Source: Amylostereum areolatum | Lineage: Eukaryota > Basidiomycota > Agaricomycetes > Russulales > Stereaceae | Assembly (NCBI GenBank): GCA_012932865.1 | Contig: SAXG01000055.1 | Span: 124,001-188,000, forward strand | Direction: 5' to 3' | DNA length: 64,000 bases | Shown here: positions 19,599 to 32,720 of the stretch, one piece after another | Layout: each line of letters begins with the position of its first letter | How positions within the stretch are numbered: position 1 is the first letter of the stretch | Notes under the pieces: model-generated | Databases searched by the model: none | Seen by the model: only the letters and a program-made list of their open reading frames with translations | What the model was told of the DNA's origin: nothing | Translations under genes and position numbers: made by a program

Positions 19599-20979
19599 AT
19601 GGCCTCAAGTTCTATCCTCTCGAATGCGAGGTCATCGATTGGTGACGGTGTTTCGAACGCCGGGAAGGGCGTTGGACAAGGCGTGACGGACATCGGAAGG
19701 GGCGCTGGGGACGTGGCTTCCAGCGCGAGTCAAGGTGCTGGAAATGCGGGGAAAACGGTAGGTAAAGGTGCCGGGGATGTTGGGAAGGGCGTGACCGATG
19801 CAGGAGGCTCCGTCGTTCAAGGCGGCGCGGGCATCGTCGGCACTGGATTCTCAAACGGCTTCGAGCTCGCGGCGAACATGTCCAAAAATGCATTTGACCT
19901 TCAAAGGAGCGTCGCAGGTGGCGTCGGGGGCATCGCGGGCACCGCTGTCGATGGCGTTGTAACGGTGCGTCCGAGGTTTTGTCATTCTCATGTAGGAAAA
20001 TGATACCGACCGGAAATGTGCGTTGTACCATAGGCCGCGAGTGCGACTACTGGCGCCGTCTTTGACCCTCTTGCGAACTCGCTGAAGGCTGTGGAGGGCC
20101 TCGAGTCGCTTGGTGAAGGGCTGGATGCGATCAACGGTCTTTCTGTCCAGTCGCTGCAGCAAGTTGCGAACGCGACTAAGAAAGCGATCGCTCTTGCTGG
20201 TCAGGTATGTATATGCGCACCTACTCCCACATGTCTTCAATCTCAAATAGTTCTTTATAGCCGCCTACTTTCTTCGACCCTGATGCCGATGGCGTTGTCA
20301 ACGTGCGCATATTTATACTCTCATGGGAGTTGTGGCTGAACATCCTTGCTCAGTTTGCCGATACTCAGCGCGGGTTTGTTCTTCTGGGTCTGGAGGAGAG
20401 ATATGCCAAGATTGCAGCGTATGCGTTGCATTCGACGTTTACGTATGCCTTCCCTGCCTCTCACTGCATTTCTTACCTATCCATTGTATCGTGTAGGTAC
20501 TCCACCGCCGACGCCTGGCTGACAGTCCCCAACGTCTCAACTTTGCCAGTGAAAATCACCAATCTTCCCAAGACGCGCTGGGGCAAGAATTGGGGGAACT
20601 ACGAGCGTGTCGATTGGGTTAATGATGCCGACGTCGAAACAGTACGTTGATCTCCTCAGACTGTCTAGCTGGACAATGTTCTTAAATGTCTGGTCCAGTT
20701 CTTCGGCCTACGCGAGCGCACGTCTTGGACAGAGTATTGGACCGACATGTGCGTCTCATCCCTTTGTCTTTTCCCGTATATCTGGTGAATTGACCTTCAC
20801 ACAACACCTGCAGGAAATCTTACTTCGGCACGGCTCTCCTCATTTTCGAGTGGGGCACGACCTGGCCATTCATGCTTCCGGAGCTCGCCAACCTCGACGC
20901 CGCGAGCCCCGTAGCGAACCAGATCAGTGCAGTCATGCGGGCGAGTCTCCTCTTGATCAGCATTCCTGTCGCCGACTGA
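19599..20979 (+). CDS. Caleosin-like EF-hand protein with 11-mer repeat N-terminus
   Basis: Exons inferred by splice signals and frame: 19599-19964, 20034-20204, 20261-20302, 20354-20442, 20497-20641, 20699-20748, 20814-20979. The first exon encodes 11-residue repeats (GKGVGQGVTDI, GRGAGDVASSA, GKGAGDVGKGV) like the preceding gene. The centre reads FFDPDADGVVN joined across a 51-nt intron to FADTQRGFVLLG. This is a complete EF-hand loop (D1, D3, D5, G6, V8, D12) followed by the GF.LLG pattern of caleosins. Later blocks (ITNLPKTRWGKN, LLIFEWGTTW) sit where caleosins have the heme/proline-knot region and the KLEWG motif, but agreement there is weak. Caleosins are calcium-binding heme peroxygenases of lipid droplets. 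Family confidence is moderate. Confidence 0.6.
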
Positions 20980-21790
20980 AAGTATATCGCAGACGGTCAT
21001 CCTCCCAACTATCGCGAAAAGCCACGAGAATGCGCGCAAAGCTTCTGGGGGGCAGAAGAGTGACATGCCGGACCCAACGCCTGCAAAGGACTCGGACACT
21101 CAAAAGCAGACGTGATATATACATGGAGTCACTGTGTTCATCGTACATTGGACATATGTGATGAGGTTTTTGGCTACAGCATCAGCAAACCGTCCGCCTT
21201 GTAGGGCAAACCATCCCGGCGCACTATATGGTACTGTTGTGCGCGTACGCATTCCTGCAGGCCGTTCATCTCCCACTTCTCCCGAGGTAAAGGAATTTTG
21301 CTGTGGAACCTTTTGCTGTGGGACCTGGGGGCACGAATTAGTACTCAGCAAGTACTTGTGGAGTGTTCTGTTTCAGAACGAGAAGGGTACGTACTTGTCC
21401 ATGTCACCGTCCGGCGTTCGCCCATCAATCCTGGTGCTCGTTGCCGTTTTTTGAAGTTACTGCCTGGGATATAGGATGTATGGGAGTTTCTTTCGAAAGA
21501 ATCGGCAACTGTCGCGAGGCAGACAGTTGCACGAGGATCACGGAGAAAGGGGTGTATACAGGTCCGTGTGCCAGCGACGTGTGAGGAGACAAGAGAGTTA
21601 CTTGATCAGATAAATGCCTTAAATAAGTACAACGCTGCCAGCCCGCCACTTTGCCAGCCTGCCCCGTGCCCAACCGATATCGATAAGATGCTTCGTTTTG
21701 CTTTTCTGACTCACCGGCCGCGCGAACAACCAAGGAGGCTCGACGAAGTCGCTACTTGTGGGCGTGCTGGTACAGTTTCGCGTGAAAGAC
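20980..21790. other. Intergenic
   Basis: No gene supported. A 15-bp word, TTTTGCTGTGG(A/G)ACC, is repeated in tandem near 21297-21327. The remainder is mixed-composition sequence separating two converging genes. Confidence 0.4.
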
Positions 21791-23568
21791 CTAGACGTTG
21801 TACTTTTGGAATCGCAAATGGTCCACCTCTTCTCGGAGTTGTGCCATGATCTCCTCGTTCTGTGAATACCTTGAAGGGATATGAAGTTCCTCCACGCCGT
21901 GGCCGAGCTCCTTCCTCATCCGCAGGTACTCACACACACGCCCTATGTCGCCTGCGTTGAGGTTCCCTACGTCGTTGATGATGCAAATGGACTCGAGATG
22001 GGGGAGGAGGAGACGCGCAGGAGACGCAGGGGATTTCAAGCCCACGGATTCTCGAACAACACAAATGTTCTCTCGCAAGCGAGGAAGAGCGGAGAGGAGC
22101 GCGCTCTCAAATATGCGGAGCTTGCGGACGTTTGGTGCGAGAGGAAGGACTGCAGGGCCTAACGATTCCATGTTTTCGTCATCGATTCCAAGAGCGAGGT
22201 CGTGCAGCCCGTCTGCGCGTACGCCACATACGGTCGTCGCTGTGACTTTGACTGGCGCGACAGCATGCCATTTGATCATGAGATCGTACGGGGCTACATC
22301 GGCCCAGTCGTCTGTGCACGCGCACGTCAACTGGACCTTGCGATGGCGAACGGCCACCAACGAGTCGGTGTACCCGCCCTTGTCGATGGACCGTATTTGC
22401 ATGGTTTCCGGATGATGGGGTGACCCGTCCCATATGCGCGAGACGATGGTGGCGATGGCAGACGAGAACTTGGTCGCTGAGAGCGTATTCTGGAAATCGA
22501 AGGGTATTGCAAACTCGACAGTGGTGGTGGGGGCGATGATGAAATAAAGGGTGATGTCGAGGAAGACGGCGACGTGTTCCTCCCAATATAAGGATTCCAG
22601 GGTTTGCGGAAGGTTGAAGGAGGCGGGAGCGTAGTCCCGACTTTGGAGTGGATCGATGACGTGTGAAAAGACGTCTGCTAGTTTGAGGGTGCGTAGACTG
22701 TTCATCGACGCGAACATTTCGTTGAGTTGTGTGAAGGACGGAGGGCACGACGGAGCGAGGTCTCGGAGGTCGAGGTGAACCAGATTGCCGTAGGCGGGCG
22801 AATTGTAAGGGAAAAAACATCGTGATAGTGTGAGCTTCGTAAGGCGTGGCTCTCCCGACGTGACAAGACCTTCAGGGAGTAGATGTGCTTCGGATTCAGA
22901 TTCGGACATAACGATGGACAGGTCTTCAAGTTGTGGCATAGACTTTCTGGTTAAGATTGGGAGTGTGTCATCTGAGGCCTCCTCGACGTATAGCTGTTTG
23001 ATTCGAGCGTGATTTTGTTCGACCATAGTTTCAAGGAGCCTCTCTAAACCACTGGGGATTTTCGAGTCGAGATCGATGTCGATGTAAAGAGAGAGAGGAG
23101 CATTTCTGGAACGGAGGAGAATCTCCTCTACCCAAGGCGAGGGAACGGATGATAGCTCGATAGTGCTCCATAGTGAGGAATGCTCTAAAGCCACCTGTTG
23201 TTTTTTATGTCATGAGATACCACGGAAAAGAAGGCTGACATATGCCATACCTGACGCCACCTCTGGCAGACCTGCGTCAAGCGAATCCATCCTAAATGAA
23301 ACCGAGGAGGTGCTTGATAACTCATCCTTCGGTATTGATACGGGGGTTCTTCGTCACGAACAACCCGGAAGATCTGCAGGAGGAGTTCAGGAAGCAGGCG
23401 AGCGACGACGACAAGGAGGTTGCGACGACGGTTGGCGAGTTTAACCAGATCCTGAAGATAGGTAATTTCTTGATCGAGGAATGTACGGGTGACGGAAGGT
23501 CCCTCCGAGCTTTCATAGTCTGCTATCCTTGAACGTGTTTGGGAGTACCAGAGCTCTCTAGAGTGAGG
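21791..23568 (-). CDS. F-box protein (Agaricomycete type)
   Basis: Substrate-recruiting subunit of an SCF ubiquitin ligase, by family. Exon 2 is 23194-21791 (stop TAG 21793-21791); the intron is 23250-23195 (GTATGG...AACAG). Exon 1 lies upstream and is open to 23568. Across the junction the sequence reads FHLGWIRLTQVCQRWRQ then VALEHSSLW, the hallmark of the many mushroom F-box proteins. Upstream, LLPELLLQIFRVV is the F-box start. The remaining 440 residues are leucine-rich with LRR-like spacing (LEDLSIV, LTKLTLSRC, LRTLKLADV). No ATG is found in the open part upstream of the F-box, so the initiation codon is probably in a further 5' exon. One internal ATG lies within the F-box itself and is unlikely to be the start. 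Confidence 0.82.
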
Positions 23569-24503
23569 TTAAGTATTGGTACATGCGCCGATATCGCTCG
23601 AAGCACGCACCGTTCTTCAGACTGCAGTGCCATCGTGGAATCAAAGTCGATCGGACAGCCGGTTCATAAGCTTCAAGACCCTGAAATCATACGAGACGTT
23701 CTGCGTGAAGACCTGAGGTCAGAGGAGCTTGGAAAGCTTGACATACCTAAATGGCCCAGGCCGCACAGCCTCACGCTGGTGCCAGTTCTGCAAAGTGTTG
23801 TTGTGCGCTCACGAGTAAGGACTAGTTAGAGAGCTTTGTGACATTAGTTATACTGAAACATCGAGGTAGAGTGTTCAACTGACGATCGGAAGGGAAAGGG
23901 GGAGGAGTCGCTGCGATATTATGAAGGTCGCCCAGGAGTCGCCTCGTGCGATGAGGGAGCACCGAAGCGCGAACTTGGTTCTATCTTGAGCTCGAAAGTT
24001 CGCCTGCTTGGGGTACTCAAAATCATATGCGTTTGCCTCCACTCTTGTAGCAGACACGACGTTCGGAGGAGAGGATAGTTGCTCCAGCAGAGTCCTGCAG
24101 AGTCCAGCTCCAGCCGCCGTTCGCTCAATGCGATATCACCAAATGTGGCCACGTCGGGATTAGTCATCCCGCGGCGGCGGCGATATTCGAATGAAGTTCT
24201 TCTAAGTTTCTTCTGCATCATCTTTATCCACGCACAGCGATCTGGAGCCCTTTACGGTTGCTCGTCAAGCCCCTTGTACGGAAAAACTCCTTTCTACGGT
24301 CGGATGTTCAAGATTAAGTCGCGTGGCACGCGACCTCTTCGCCTTCAATCGCATTGAACAGTGGAAGCACCTTGTTCCCCGCGTGACGACGTTTGTAGAT
24401 GCAAGGCGGGCCGTCGCGATGTCACCTGCGAGGGTATATCTCTTATAAACGAAGGCAAGGGACTGGGTGAAGGTACGTTTTTGAAGTTCCTTTGTGCTGC
24501 GTC
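23569..24503 (+). promoter_or_regulatory. Intergenic region and promoter of the glycosidase gene
   Basis: No gene is supported; one antisense open frame of 100 codons (24221-23919) has no recognisable features. TATAAA at 24442-24447 lies about 57 bp before the glycosidase ATG and is the likely TATA box. Confidence 0.5.
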
Positions 24504-26808
24504 ATGCTTAAACTTTCCCTCTGGTTAGCGGTGTCTTCGTTCGCAAAAGCGGTCATCGACCGTCGCGCCGTGGTGTCGCGTTACAATCCTGTTCGGACCA
24601 CTACCTCCAATTTTACCACCGCTACCACCCCCATGCAAGTAGGAAACGGCAATTTTGCATTCGGCGCCGACTTCACGGGCCTACAAACCTTCCTTCCATT
24701 CGCGACAATGTCATCTTGGGGGTGGAAAAACGACACTCTTCCAGCCAATACAACGTGGGACGACGTGGAGAATTATCAAGGAGTTAGCTGGGATAATCAT
24801 GGACGGCCGGTGCAATACGACTTCGGTGGAGATGCGCTCATCCAGCAGTGGTTGATTTCGAATCCCAATCGCGCCAACCTCGCTCGTGTCGGACTCTTGT
24901 TTAGGTCCTCGGATGGAGAACCCCTCAATAGTACGGATGCCGATGTCGCCGATGTTTCCCAAAGTTTGGACCTCTGGTCTGGGACGCTGTCGAGCCTGTT
25001 CACGTTCGACAATCAATCTGTCACGGTCAATACATCCTGCGCCCAAGACAGCGACACTATCTCCGTTTCGATATCCTCTCCTCTTCTTGGACAGGGCCGA
25101 CTGGGCCTCTTTCTCGACTTTCCCTGGAATGACGGATCCCAAAAATTCTCCGCACCCTTCGTCGGAAGTTTCGACGCGACTGCCAACCACACCACATCCC
25201 TTGATCTTGGTCCCAATCTTGGATCGAACGTCGTTGCCCAGATCACCCATACGATGGTCAACTCCACGTTCTTCACCGCCGTCGGAGGCGCCGTTCTCAA
25301 CATCTCCCGAGATTCGCCCGAAGCCCATCGCTACACTCTACTCCCCGTCAACACGACGGCCGACCAACTCGCACTTACCCTATCTTTTTCGCCCAACAAC
25401 ATTACCACCATTCCAGAGGTTCAACAAGTTATCGACTCTTCGACGATTGGGTGGGAAGACTATTGGTCCTCTTCTGGTTTTGTCGATGTCGTATCGAGCT
25501 CAAGTGATCCCCGTGCAAACGAGCTCCAGCGCCGGGTCGTCCTCTCGCGTTACCTGATGCGCGTCAATGAAGCCGGGGATAGCCCACCCCAGGAGGTGTG
25601 TCGATTTGCCTTATCGTCGCCTCAGAATTGGCTAACTTGACTTCGTTGCAGTCCGGCCTGGTCAACGACGGCTGGGTGAGATATTCTCCTGTGGCTGAAC
25701 AACCTGGACCTGACGAGCAACTATAGTATGGCAAATTTCATATGGAGATGTACTTTTGGCATAGCGCGCACTGGGCATTGTGGAACAACTGGGATCTCCT
25801 GCGTCGTTCTAGCTCCATCTACTCCCGCTTTCTCCCCACTTCCATTATCCGTGCCCAAGTGCAACAAGGCTGGTCTGCCGGCGCTCGCTGGCCCAAGATG
25901 ACCGATCCATCGGGACGCTCCTCTCCGGGCGAGATCAACAACTTGCTCATATGGGAGCAACCACATCCACTCGTCTTCGCAGCGTATGAACGGCGCGCGT
26001 TCCCTCGAGACCGCAACGTGTTGGGCAAATGGAAGGACGTGATCAAGGCGACGGCGGATTGGATGGCTGCGTTCGCGTGGTGGAACGTTTCTACGGGTGT
26101 ATATGACATTGGCCCACCCATGTACCCCGTTGCAGAGGACACCAACCCGAACGTGACGCGCAACCCGGCGTTTGAGCTCGCCTATTGGCGGCTGGGCCTC
26201 GACATTGCCCACGATTGGTTCAACGCGGCGGGAGAGGAGATACCTGAGACATGGACGAACGTGCAGCAGAATCTCGCGCTCTTACCGGGTTGAAGACGGA
26301 TTGTATTCCATCTACGAAGACGCGCCGGCCGACTTCTGGGATCTGCCTGAGTTCACGAACGACCACCCCGCGTTATCAGGTTTGTATGGATGGCTACCAC
26401 CCACCGCCGACCTAGACCTCACCATCGCCAACGCCACCACGCACAAAGTATACACGAGCTGGAACATCTCGAATTGCTGGGGGTACGTCTACATCTTCTT
26501 TCTCGTCCCGGTCTCCTTACAATGTTTACGACAGGTGGGATTTCCCTATGCTCGCCATGTCCGCCGCACGACTCGGAGATCGAGAACAAGCCATCGAATG
26601 GCTGCTTCATCCACTTTTCCAGTTCGATGACGTCGGGATGCCCGTGGGCGGAGTGAGAGCTCCTACGCCTTACTTTCCTGGTTCGGGCGCCTTGCTGTAT
26701 TCCATCGCGATGATGGCCAAGGGGTGGGATGGCAGTACAGGAACGGCACCGGGTTTCCCGAGAGACGGTTGGTCGGTGCAGGTGGAGGGTCTTGCAGCTG
26801 CATTATGA
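24504..26808 (+). CDS. Secreted six-hairpin glycosidase, one frameshift
   Basis: The start is ATG 24504 (MLKLSLWLAVSSF), giving a signal peptide; many N-glycosylation sites (NXT/S) follow. Introns are 25596-25651, 25676-25726 and 26483-26534. The catalytic half has FHMEMYFWHSAHWALWNNWDLL and AFELAYWRLGLDIA, typical of (alpha/alpha)6 six-hairpin glycosidases of the GH65/GH95 type in fungi; the exact CAZy family is unclear. At about 26287-26290 the frame breaks: the sequence CTCTTACCGGGTTGAAG needs one G fewer to join LALLP to VEDGLYSIYEDAP. Downstream coding resumes in the shifted frame through NCWG and WDFPMLAMSAARLGD to TGA 26806-26808. This is either a real +1 mutation or a base error in the assembly. 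Confidence 0.8.
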
Positions 26809-27401
26809 AGATACGACATCTTACATATATGCTGAGTTGGTGCGTTCTCCCTTCGCTTCCTATGAATGGCAGTTAACGCTGGCTGGTTTGTGTTTAGGCC
26901 TATGGGACTGTGTGGGAGTGTCACGCATTCCGTCCATCGGTCCATTGTACGGCAGTAACGTCGCTTGTCTGCGAAGAATCTGAATCCCATGAAAGTGGAC
27001 GAGCCCTGGGAGGACCTGAGGCACCCTACATTGAACTGCATATGACTGCACCTTTGACCACAAGATGGACGTGGAAGGTGTAGGTTGCATGTGTACCACC
27101 TTCTTTTTGGTCACCAGTCCATCATACCCGACTCTTCCGATGCAAAACTTGTGCAACATCCCAGACGAATCCCAACAACAACATCCCATTGTTGTGCCCT
27201 GGATCTCGCACGTTTCCGTGGACCGTCAGGCCCGCGAGCACATGCCAATCTCTGGCTGATCGGCCGTAGTACCGCGAGAATCGATGAACCCGCCGATTCG
27301 CCCGTTCCTGGCCACAACCGTCCCTCGACGCGAGGTATATAAACGATAGCCATGTCTAGGCTTGACGATCCTCTCAAGCAGATAATTCGGCTCTGTGCAG
27401 G
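26809..27401 (+). promoter_or_regulatory. Intergenic region and promoter of the sphingomyelinase gene
   Basis: No gene seen. TATATAAA at 27335-27342 lies about 60 bp upstream of the ATG at 27402. Confidence 0.6.
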
Positions 27402-30216
27402 ATGAAGCTCTTGCATCCAGTACTTCTCCTCGCCAGCTTCGGCGCCCTCGGCGGTCGCGCCTCAATTGTCAACGACATCGTCAACGCCTTGGAGAGCGTC
27501 GTGGAATGCGGGGCGTGTCACGACGTCTTGCTACCGCTCGTCCAGACCTTGGCGCATCTCGGGAACGACGACTTCGTCTCCGCGTTCGCGTCGATCTGCA
27601 AGCTAATCGGGGTATGTTCTCTTCGCCTTTGGTTCGTCCTGCAACTGACAGTTCTTCCCAGGCCGCCGATGACGACGTGTGCGAGGGTGAACTGGCGAGG
27701 ACGGGTCCGATCATCGCTCATTCACTTCGTTCGTTCAAGGCGAGCGGGACGACCGCCACCAAATTTTGCGAGGCCGTGTTCGGGCTCTGCCAGGCAAGTC
27801 TCACATTTTCGTCTTGGCCGCGATCGTCACCGTTACCATGTCTTATCTTGGCGTCGTCGTGGAGTCAACATCAACGCTGACCATAAATCTTCACAACATA
27901 GCAACCTGCAGTGACGGCATACAGCGTGCCCTTCTCCTCCTCGGCGCCTTCGAACCCGACGCAATTCGTATCGAAGGGCCGCACGCCCTTCCAGGTGGTT
28001 CACTTCTCGGACGTGCACATCGACAGGAGCTACACGGTACGTCAGCTTCATGTATGCGCTTAGGGACCGCGTTTCTTATTTCCTGTGTATTTGGACGTTT
28101 AGGTTGGCGCGGAAGCAAGCTGCACGAAGCCGATCTGCTGCCGCAACTTTGCGGACCACACGGGCGCTGTGACGACCGCAGCGCAACCGTTTGGCAACTC
28201 CAAGTGCGATAGCCCTGTTGACCTCGCCGCGAGCTTTTTGAGCGCGGTTGGCACGATCGGGAAAGGCGCGAAGTTCGCCATCTTCACCGGAGACGTGGAA
28301 GAAGGTGGGTTCTTGCGCACGGATCGGGACTTGGAGCTGGCTAACGCGCCTTTGGGACGCAGGCGATACGTGGTTGGTAGACAAGGCGTGAGTTTCTCAT
28401 TGTCACTGGTGCGACTTCTGGACTGACTGACTGGCTTGGCAGCGATGTGACGGCAGATCTCAAAGCCTTCAATGATCAGCTGGCGAGCGCGATCAGCCTG
28501 CCCGTGTACCCAGCCATTGGTGAGCAGTTTTCAATTCCTGGATGTTTCTCATTTATGACTTTTGCTTCCAGGAAATCAGTACGGCTCGTCATCTCTCGTG
28601 CGTCAGATGTGAACCGCTAACCTGTCCGTATAGCGATGCGGCACCCGTCAATAGCTTCCCTCGGAGCACCACCAAGACCACCATCGACTCGCAATGGGTG
28701 TTCGACACACAAGGGGCTGGGTGGGAGGTAAGGGAGCTACTCTCTACGGCTATGATGGTGACGTTACAGACAACGTTTGTAGCAATGGATCGGTGGGGCC
28801 GCCGCTGACCAGGTTACCCACACCTCTGGCTCGTACTCCGCCGTCGTTCCCGATACAAACCTCCGGTAAAGGAAGTTCGTCTACCCGTGCGGCTTATGGC
28901 TGATCCTTACAATAGGATTCTGTCGATGAACACGAACTACTGGTACAAGCAAAAGTAGGTTTGCATGCTCCTCTTTCTGATATACCTTGCCGAGTTTCTC
29001 CGTCCAGCTTCTGGTTGTACGACAGCAAGTCTCAGATGTAAGTTCGTCCCACTCACGACCACCAAGATAGTGGCTAACAGCGATGTATGTCAGTGCGGAC
29101 CCGAACGGCCTTTTCGCATTCATGACCGCGCAACTTCAGGCGGCTGAGGATGCTGGCCAGCGTGTGTGGATCACGGGCCATATTCCCTCTGGGAAATCCG
29201 ACTTCCCGCACGACCAAGTGAGCCTCCTTCACCCCGATCCTGTGGGCTTCCACATGTTGATCGTCCCCGGCTAGTCGAACTACTACGACCAGATCGTTCA
29301 GCGGTACAAGAATACAATCGCCGCTCAGTTCTTTGGACACAGTCACAAGGTACATCCCAGAGTTAACCATCGAGAAAAGCTGATGGTTGACACACTTTCC
29401 AGGATGAGTTCGAGATTGCCTACTCGGACTGGAGCAACAAGAATGCGGACACTGCCGATAGCATTCTGTTCGTCGCGCCTGCGCTCACGCCAACCAGTAC
29501 GTGCATATCAGTACCTCGGGGAGTTCTTTCGCTGACACGGGAGGTCGATAGGCGGAAACCCGGCTTTCAAGGTGTACGACGTCGACCCCGATACCTATGA
29601 GGTGATGGACATGAAGGTTTACTACAGTACGTGAGCCGTACTTTCTTTACCTGAAATCGTTTTGCTGATGTTCGCACCAGCTGACGTCTCCGCCCCGAGC
29701 TTCCAGACTTCGCGTACGTTGATCCTTTCTGCTCCGCAACCCAGCCCACTCACGGTCAACCCAGCTACCTGGGGGCTCTACTATTCTGCGCGCGACACTT
29801 GGGGTCCTCTCGTTGGCCTCAGTGCCTCCGCCCCGCTCGACGCGTCCTTCTGGCACAAACTCACGGAGGTCTTCGAAACGAACAGCACCGCGTTCCAGCT
29901 GTACAACACGCACCTCACCCGCGGGGGGAAAGTGTCGACGTGCGACGGCGCGTGCGCGACGAAGGCGATCTGCAACATGCGCGCGGCGCGGGCGGAGAAT
30001 AGCTGCGTGCGTGTTCCCCGTTCCGCGTGATCGTGCGATGAAGTCGGAGACTGATGCCGCCCTCTGCAGGATGTAACGACCCCTGGTATCAGCTTCAAGA
30101 GAGGGCTGGACAAGCATGCGCATGTGGAGGACGACGCGTGCGAGGGCGGGGCGATTGGCAGCATCATGCGGAACATGGTCGGTGGCAGGAAACTGGTCTT
30201 CAACGACGAGCAGTGA
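27402..30216 (+). CDS. Acid sphingomyelinase-like phosphodiesterase, secreted
   Basis: Hydrolyses sphingomyelin-type phosphodiesters to ceramide and a phosphorylated head group, by family. MKLLHPVLLLASFGALG is a signal peptide. A saposin-B-like domain follows, with paired cysteines (VECGACHDVLL, DVCEGELAR, CEAVFGLCQ). The metallophosphatase core shows all five metal motifs: FSDVHID, TGDVEEGDTW, GNHDAAPVNSFP (split by an intron in the His codon), WITGHIPSGKSD and FFGHSHKDEFE. The C-terminal region is Cys-rich (CDGACATKAICNMRAARAENSC). There are about twelve exons. The second intron appears to use a GC donor (CAG then GCAAGT at 27794, acceptor 27901). The stop is TGA 30214-30216. Length and order match fungal acid sphingomyelinases and no damage is seen. 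Confidence 0.93.
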
Positions 30217-30471
30217 ACTCGGGCTACATTATCTTGCATTATGGGGTCTCTTTGTCGATTTTTACGGCTCTGCTGCCCTACTTGCGCATATACCCTTTCC
30301 ATGCCCTGCCTGTATAAAATAATCGAGGGTTTTCAGTCATATAAATCTTATCCGATCCCGAGGAGCCTCGTCATCTCCGAAAATCCCGCAACCTCTCCTT
30401 CATCCCGACCACAACCTCGTTCCTCCTTGCTCCTCCTCCAACTCCCACCCACCTCTTTCTTGATCTTCACT
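30217..30471 (+). promoter_or_regulatory. Promoter of the triosephosphate isomerase gene
   Basis: TATAAAA at 30313-30319, then a long pyrimidine-rich leader (TCCTCCTTGCTCCTCCTCC) ending CTTCACT before the ATG. This is the usual layout for highly expressed glycolytic genes in fungi. Confidence 0.7.
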
Positions 30472-31537
<1,066 letters not shown>

Positions 31538-31905
31538 GTGGAGGGGGTTGCGTGTACGGAAGAGAAGCAGGCTGTACAAGTGTAATGATACGTTCGCAAG
31601 CAAAGATTTAGATCATCTGCTCTACCCTCTCGCGCACGCTCTCCCGAAGCGGTCCCTCAGCGAGGAGCCCACGCGGTTTCGACGGGGGTCGAAGGACCGC
31701 ACGCCAGAAACAAGCGAGCACGGGTGGTAGGCCTGTTTGGGGCTGCGAGAGGGGCCATGCTCTGCACCCATACGTGGGGGTGTGGGACCTGGGCGTCCCC
31801 AAAGCTGATGAGTGTAGACGTGAGCGAAGTGCACGAGCAGCAGCAGCAGGAATCGAAACCGGGCGCGCACGTACAGTAGTATCGCCCAAATGGCCAGCGC
31901 GATTC
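31538..31905. other. Intergenic between converging genes
   Basis: 3' flanks of tpi1 (plus) and the coiled-coil gene (minus). No gene or repeat is apparent. Confidence 0.5.
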
Positions 31906-32490
31906 TCACCGCGTCACCTGCGCCGCCATGCTCGACACGCTCAGAAACGCCTCCAGCAGCGCAGGGACCACGAACGGCTCCCGCCCCTCCGTCCGCACCC
32001 GCTCGACCGCGCGCGCAAACCGCGCGTTCTCCTCCTGCAGCCGCGCCTCCGCGTCCCTGCACCCGGCCGTCTCGGCGTCGATCTGCGCACGCAGGTGCGC
32101 GACCCGCGTCTCCACGGCCGCCATGGCGTCTATGCAGGATCGGCGTGAGCACCGAGCACTCATCGCGGCGAAGGCGGAGAGCGGACGCTCACCGAGGATG
32201 TCGCCGTCGGTCGATGGGGCGCTCTTGCTGTTGCCGATCGCCTGCAGCCGCTGGCGAACCGTGCTCGCCGTGTCCTCCGCCCGCGCGAGCCGTTCCCGCA
32301 GATCGCGCAGCGTGCGATCCTGGCCCGTCTCCCGACCGCCCGTGTTGAGCAACGCCAGCTGCGCGCGCAGGGCGTTTGCGCGTCCGGCGGACGCGTCCGC
32401 TTCGTCCTCGAGCCGCTGGATGTCGCGCGCGAAGCGATCGCGCTGGCGGGAAACGGCCGCGAAGCGCTGTTGGTGCTCGGTGTGTTGCAT
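31906..32490 (-). CDS. Coiled-coil protein of unknown function
   Basis: The start is ATG 32490-32488 (MQHTEHQQRFAAVSRQRD). A 63-nt intron, 32192-32130 (GTGAGC...CATAG), joins GDIL to DAMAAVETRV, and the stop is at 31908-31906. The product is about 173 residues, almost entirely heptad-like helices (RDFARDIQRLEDEADA-type, LRERLARAEDTASTVRQRLQ, HLRAQIDAETAG), with a short hydrophobic C-terminus (LLEAFLSVSSMAAQV). Small all-helical proteins of this kind often belong to multi-subunit complexes (kinetochore, Mediator, tethering), but no family could be assigned. An open frame extends upstream of the chosen ATG into proline-rich sequence and is probably leader. Confidence 0.6.
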   Translation of the reverse strand: MQHTEHQQRFAAVSRQRDRFARDIQRLEDEADASAGRANALRAQLALLNTGGRETGQDRTLRDLRERLARAEDTASTVRQRLQAIGNSKSAPSTDGDILGERPLSAFAAMSARCSRRSCIDAMAAVETRVAHLRAQIDAETAGCRDAEARLQEENARFARAVERVRTEGREPFVVPALLEAFLSVSSMAAQVTR

Positions 32491-32720
32491 GCTCTGGTCG
32501 GGGGTGGGGGTGTAGCTTCGGGGGGCGAGGGGGGCGTTTTTCGGGGGAGAGGAATGGAGAGGGTGGGGTTCGGGAGGATTGGGTGGAGTGGTGCTGTGGA
32601 GGGCGAAGCTGCAGTGGCTGTGGGCGCTGATGAGGGCGGAGTCTGGGGGGAGGTGGTATCTGATAAATCGCACACATGTGTCAGAAAGAAGAGAAAAGAA
32701 TGGAAGAAAAGGGGAGATGC

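Noticed and set aside
20642..20668. A 27-nt intron in the caleosin-like gene that would keep LDNVLKCLVQ
   Set aside because: Too short for fungal splicing; the 57-nt alternative ending at 20698 keeps the same frame and is preferred.
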